A stretch of DNA of 64,000 nt from positions 4,402,001 to 4,466,000 of the forward strand of contig NZ_CP042431.1 of assembly GCF_007970185.1 (NCBI RefSeq), in the 5' to 3' direction. The position numbers and the translations under genes are program-made. Positions 62,001 to 64,000 of this stretch are shown piece by piece; the stretch's first letter is position 1; every line of letters begins with the position of its first letter. The notes below the pieces were generated by a model that saw only the letters and a program-made list of their open reading frames with translations, had not been told where the DNA came from and did not search any database. This stretch comes from Pseudobacter ginsenosidimutans. GTDB lineage: Bacteria; Bacteroidota; Bacteroidia; Chitinophagales; Chitinophagaceae.

Positions 62001-62343
62001 TGGTTATGCGCTTTTTAATCTCGATGCCATGACAATGACCTGCGAGATCCTCAGCACAGAGAAGAATGATCTCTGGAACTATACAACATCCGATGGCCGC
62101 AATATCAAAAAAGGGATTGAATACATGTATCCCTTCATTGCAGATAAAAGCAAATGGCCTTTCAAACAGGATGTGATGCACTGGAATGAATGGCCGGTTG
62201 CGCAGCCTGCACTGCTGTTTGGTGCGCAGGCATTCCATCAGACTGCCTGGTTCAATACCTGGCGCGGCCTGGATCATGCACCCACAGTAGATGAAGTGAT
62301 CCGTAACCTGCCAGTACGTAACCCGATAATCTGGTTGAACTGA
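59080..62343 (+). CDS. GH31 glycosidase fused to an alginate-lyase-type (PF05426/PL38-like) lyase domain
   Basis: The 1087-residue protein has a signal peptide (MKHLLKNMIAALSLFLLALAVHAQ) and a GH31 module (about 25-710). It has an N-terminal beta-sandwich (LFGFGLNFQTVHQRGK), a (beta/alpha)8 barrel with GLEPGWQSKSYPC, YKIDEVDG (nucleophile Asp near 362), NDYYNHEDF and GFAGVLWTPEVR, then DDDGETFDYEKGAY. From about 717 a second module resembles the alginate-lyase superfamily, with AGGPHDFFSEGDYWWPN near 760, MNAANNHGTCWVMQVAAF near 915 and RTKPYGYALFNLDAMT. Lyase relatives cleave uronic-acid polymers, including glucuronan (PL38). The lyase has no own signal or start. A GH31-lyase fusion is unusual and suggests a glucuronic-acid-rich, fucosylated substrate. 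Confidence 0.85.
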   Translation: MKHLLKNMIAALSLFLLALAVHAQQPVFQQVGPGVWKAVIGKPEAYNLITASGALPNKTALGKMEKVNFPLPLSEISATVRDGKTYLRFPLAKQEQLFGFGLNFQTVHQRGKILQLHVDHFGGKDNGRNHAPTPFYVSGNGYGVFINSARYLTVYAGSGVRKDSKHFPEARDRNTDKNWQARPYSDAVEILVPAAGVEIYIFGGPKSIDAVRRFNLFNGGGCLPPRWGLGFTQRVQRLYNEKDVKKEADEFEAKGYPLDFIGLEPGWQSKSYPCTFEWDSTRFPRPAQFVADMGKQNIRVNLWLNPYVSPEAGIYESIRPYTGSHTVWVGAVPDLNTQQGRSILFNQLKKDQVDIGVSGYKIDEVDGYDHYLWPDIATFPSGISAEQQRQTYGLLMQRYSTDLYRKKNERTFGLVRASNGGGASFPYVIYNDYYNHEDFITALINSGFAGVLWTPEVRASKTGEEWLRRFQTVVFSPMAMINAWASGTKPWSYPEVAEQVKTYATLRMQMMPYWYSEFARYHFEGTPVFRAMNLEEGFSQEIKEEKIDYNLEHNPYAEALSKECKDQYMAGEYLLVAPLFAGQTTRKVILPRGKWYDFYTGDFVGDGQVITVSPGLDKIPVFVKDGGIIPMMPARLHTPAKGEKVNIEVRHYGTKPGSFKLYDDDGETFDYEKGAYSWRTISIQKNGKGELSGSVSGPEKSKPNTIGEVSFKFMTHAFDAVSLKEKAIETLREQVIREADKALDEKPVTVTSSRSSRSAGGPHDFFSEGDYWWPNEKFPDSPYVQKDGMTNPDNFTAHRHAMIRLSRLVGSLASAWLITGKEAYRQQALLHCKAWFVDPATRMNPNLLFAQAIKGRATGRGIGIIDTIQLMEVVQALMRMDTVAGEDRELINQIRKWFEAYLQWLTTHQYGKDEMNAANNHGTCWVMQVAAFARFTNNQPLLNFCSERYKTVLLPNQMANDGSFPLELKRTKPYGYALFNLDAMTMTCEILSTEKNDLWNYTTSDGRNIKKGIEYMYPFIADKSKWPFKQDVMHWNEWPVAQPALLFGAQAFHQTAWFNTWRGLDHAPTVDEVIRNLPVRNPIIWLN

Positions 62344-64000
62344 TGAAGAAATTATTGTCCATAGCTGCCATCATGGCCACTACCGCCATCTCTGCACAAA
62401 CCGCCGGAGATGAAGATGCCGAAATGTTCAATCGTGCAAAGGTCCGTGATCAGAAAGCCATCGAAGAAGCCAAAGCAGGCTGGTGGACGAAAAGCATGAA
62501 GACCCATGATCAACGCATTGCCTGGTGGCAGGAAGCGCGCTTCGGGATGTTCATCCACTGGGGCGTTTATTCATTGCCGGCAGGAGAGTGGGAAGGGCGC
62601 AAAGTGAGCGGCTATGCCGAACACCTCATGCGTAAGGAAAAGATCAGTCGTGCTGATTATCTTCAACTGGCCCATCGTTTCAATCCTCTATTGTTCAATG
62701 CGGCCGAATGGGTGAAACAGGCGCAGGATGCAGGAATGAAATACCTTATCATCACCGCCAAGCACCACGATGGGTTTGCTATGTATGATTCTGAAATTGG
62801 TGATTTCACCATCACACAACAATCAGCATTCAAACGTGATCCCATGGCTGAACTGGCCGCAGCCTGCAAAAAAGCAGGACTGAAATTCGGGTTCTATTAT
62901 TCGCATGCTTTCGATTGGGAGCATCCCGATGCGCCGGGAAACGATTGGGAGTACAATAATCCCGGTGGCGATAAACTCCTGCACGGCGGCAGCAACTGGT
63001 ATGATGTTCATCCCGAACTCTTGCCGAAAGCGCAGCAATACGTAGATCAGAAAGCGATCCCGCAGATCAATGAACTGCTGACGAAATATCATCCTGATAT
63101 TCTTTGGTTCGATACACCGCATAAATTGCCGCTCTCTGAAAATATCCGCATCCTCAAAGCCATCCGCGAAACAGATCCCAATGTGGTTGTGAATGGCAGA
63201 CTGGTGCGTGCAGCAGGCGCAGTGCTTGGAGATTATAGGAACACAGCCGATCGCCCGGCTGAATTCTTCCCTGTTACCGGCAACTGGGAAGCCATTCCCA
63301 CTACCAATGAATCCTACGGTTACCATCAATTCGACAGCTCGCATAAACCGGTGGCGCATTTCATCAGATTGCTGGCCAGCGCTACAAGCCGTGGAGGTAA
63401 CCTGCTCATGAATATCGGACCAAAAGGTGATGGCGCATTCGATACAAAAGATCAAAACATATTAGAGGGAATTGGAAAATGGATGAAGGTAAACAGCGAG
63501 TCCATTTACGGAACTGCTGCATCTGCTTTGCCATTGCAGAACTGGGGAGTGATCACACAAAAACAGCAAAAGCTTTATTTGCATGTGTTCAACTGGCCTG
63601 CTGATAAAATGTTGTACCTCGGCGGTTTCAAAGGCCAGGTGAGCAAAGCATACCTGCTGAGTGATGCATCAAAAAAAACTTTACCGTTCCAGCAGAAAAA
63701 TAAACAGCTTCGTATCAGTCTGCCTGTTAGTGCACCGGACAAAACAGATGCAGTGATCGTACTGGAAACAAATGGAAAAATAGAAGGCGATGAAGGATTT
63801 TATATTGCGCCAAACATAGCGTTATCAAGGCTCCTGGCCTTCGATGCCAAACAGGAAGGCAAGGGATTCAAATTCGGTGATGGAAAAACAGACAAATATT
63901 ATGTGGAAGGATGGAAGAAGAAAGATCAGGCCCTGAGTTGGGATATTACCACTTCAGAAAAATCATCGTACAAAATTCTCGTTAAGTATATTGCAGGGAA
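62343..64000 (+). CDS. GH29 alpha-L-fucosidase (3' partial)
   Basis: The start codon overlaps the preceding stop (TGATG), so translation is coupled. The frame is open to the right edge. A signal peptide (MKKLLSIAAIMATTAISAQ) is followed by a GH29 (beta/alpha)8 barrel: WWQEARFGMFIHWGVYS near residue 63, LIITAKHHDGFAMYDS near 137, YHPDILWFDTPHK near 250 with the catalytic Asp in WFDT, and LLASATSRGGNLLMNIGPKGDG near 345. A C-terminal beta-sandwich follows and is cut off. GH29 enzymes are retaining alpha-L-fucosidases acting on alpha-1,3/4/6 linkages, complementing the GH95 enzyme. Confidence 0.95.
   Translation, partial: MKKLLSIAAIMATTAISAQTAGDEDAEMFNRAKVRDQKAIEEAKAGWWTKSMKTHDQRIAWWQEARFGMFIHWGVYSLPAGEWEGRKVSGYAEHLMRKEKISRADYLQLAHRFNPLLFNAAEWVKQAQDAGMKYLIITAKHHDGFAMYDSEIGDFTITQQSAFKRDPMAELAAACKKAGLKFGFYYSHAFDWEHPDAPGNDWEYNNPGGDKLLHGGSNWYDVHPELLPKAQQYVDQKAIPQINELLTKYHPDILWFDTPHKLPLSENIRILKAIRETDPNVVVNGRLVRAAGAVLGDYRNTADRPAEFFPVTGNWEAIPTTNESYGYHQFDSSHKPVAHFIRLLASATSRGGNLLMNIGPKGDGAFDTKDQNILEGIGKWMKVNSESIYGTAASALPLQNWGVITQKQQKLYLHVFNWPADKMLYLGGFKGQVSKAYLLSDASKKTLPFQQKNKQLRISLPVSAPDKTDAVIVLETNGKIEGDEGFYIAPNIALSRLLAFDAKQEGKGFKFGDGKTDKYYVEGWKKKDQALSWDITTSEKSSYKILVKYIAG

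Noticed and set aside
1-64000. tRNA, rRNA, insertion sequence or prophage genes
   Set aside because: No cloverleaf-like sequence, transposase motif or phage structural gene could be recognised anywhere in the window.

Overview
The window is a stretch of a Bacteroidota chromosome, most likely from the Chitinophagaceae (Chitinophaga-like). The evidence is four SusC-type or siderophore TonB-dependent receptors, three SusD-type lipoproteins, a FecR/ECF-sigma surface-signalling set, GLPGLI, DUF6686 and DUF2891 proteins, TAnnTTTG-type promoter elements and few Shine-Dalgarno sequences. No rRNA, tRNA, CRISPR array, transposase or phage gene was seen.

Layout. 1-4.98 kb: end of a pectin/galacturonate operon, with a GH28-GH105 fusion, a tagaturonate reductase gene (uxaB) cut off before its catalytic Asn/His, and altronate dehydratase (uxaA). 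5-8.2 kb: small secreted or hypothetical proteins, one a frameshifted lipoprotein. 8.4-13.1 kb: a SusC/SusD pair on the minus strand. 13.5-17.7 kb: Dabb protein, RhlE-like helicase with a Q/N-rich tail, AspT-type transporter. 17.7-20.2 kb: siderophore receptor split by a frameshift. 20.4-28.7 kb: ECF sigma, FecR, STN-SusC, SusD, TlpA-like thioredoxin. 28.8-31.8 kb: damaged baeRF-type gene, then LacI regulator and aldose epimerase behind a clear promoter and operator. 31.9-39.3 kb: LysR and DUF1338 divergent pair, MBL hydrolase, beta-barrel protein plus GLPGLI protein, SDR.

39.3-64 kb is the most coherent part: an L-fucose scavenging locus. A ten-gene minus-strand operon encodes a mutarotase, FucP permease, L-fucose dehydrogenase-like SDR, 2-keto-3-deoxy-fuconate dehydrogenase-like SDR and an FAH-family hydrolase. 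It also carries LutABC, which would oxidise the L-lactate made by that route, and two accessory genes. A plus-strand polysaccharide utilisation operon diverges from it: SusC, SusD, FAS1-like lipoprotein, GH2 (frameshifted), GH95, a GH31-polysaccharide-lyase fusion and GH29 (cut by the window end). The released fucose would be imported and split into pyruvate and lactate. The fuconolactonase and fuconate dehydratase that the route needs are not in the window. The divergent intergenic region holds three copies of an 11-bp half-site (TGCCAAAATAG), a candidate operator controlling both arms.

Four genes (lipoprotein, siderophore receptor, baeRF, GH2) each look restorable by adding one base to a short homopolymer. 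This shared signature raises the question of sequencing error versus true decay. It should be settled before any of them is called a pseudogene.
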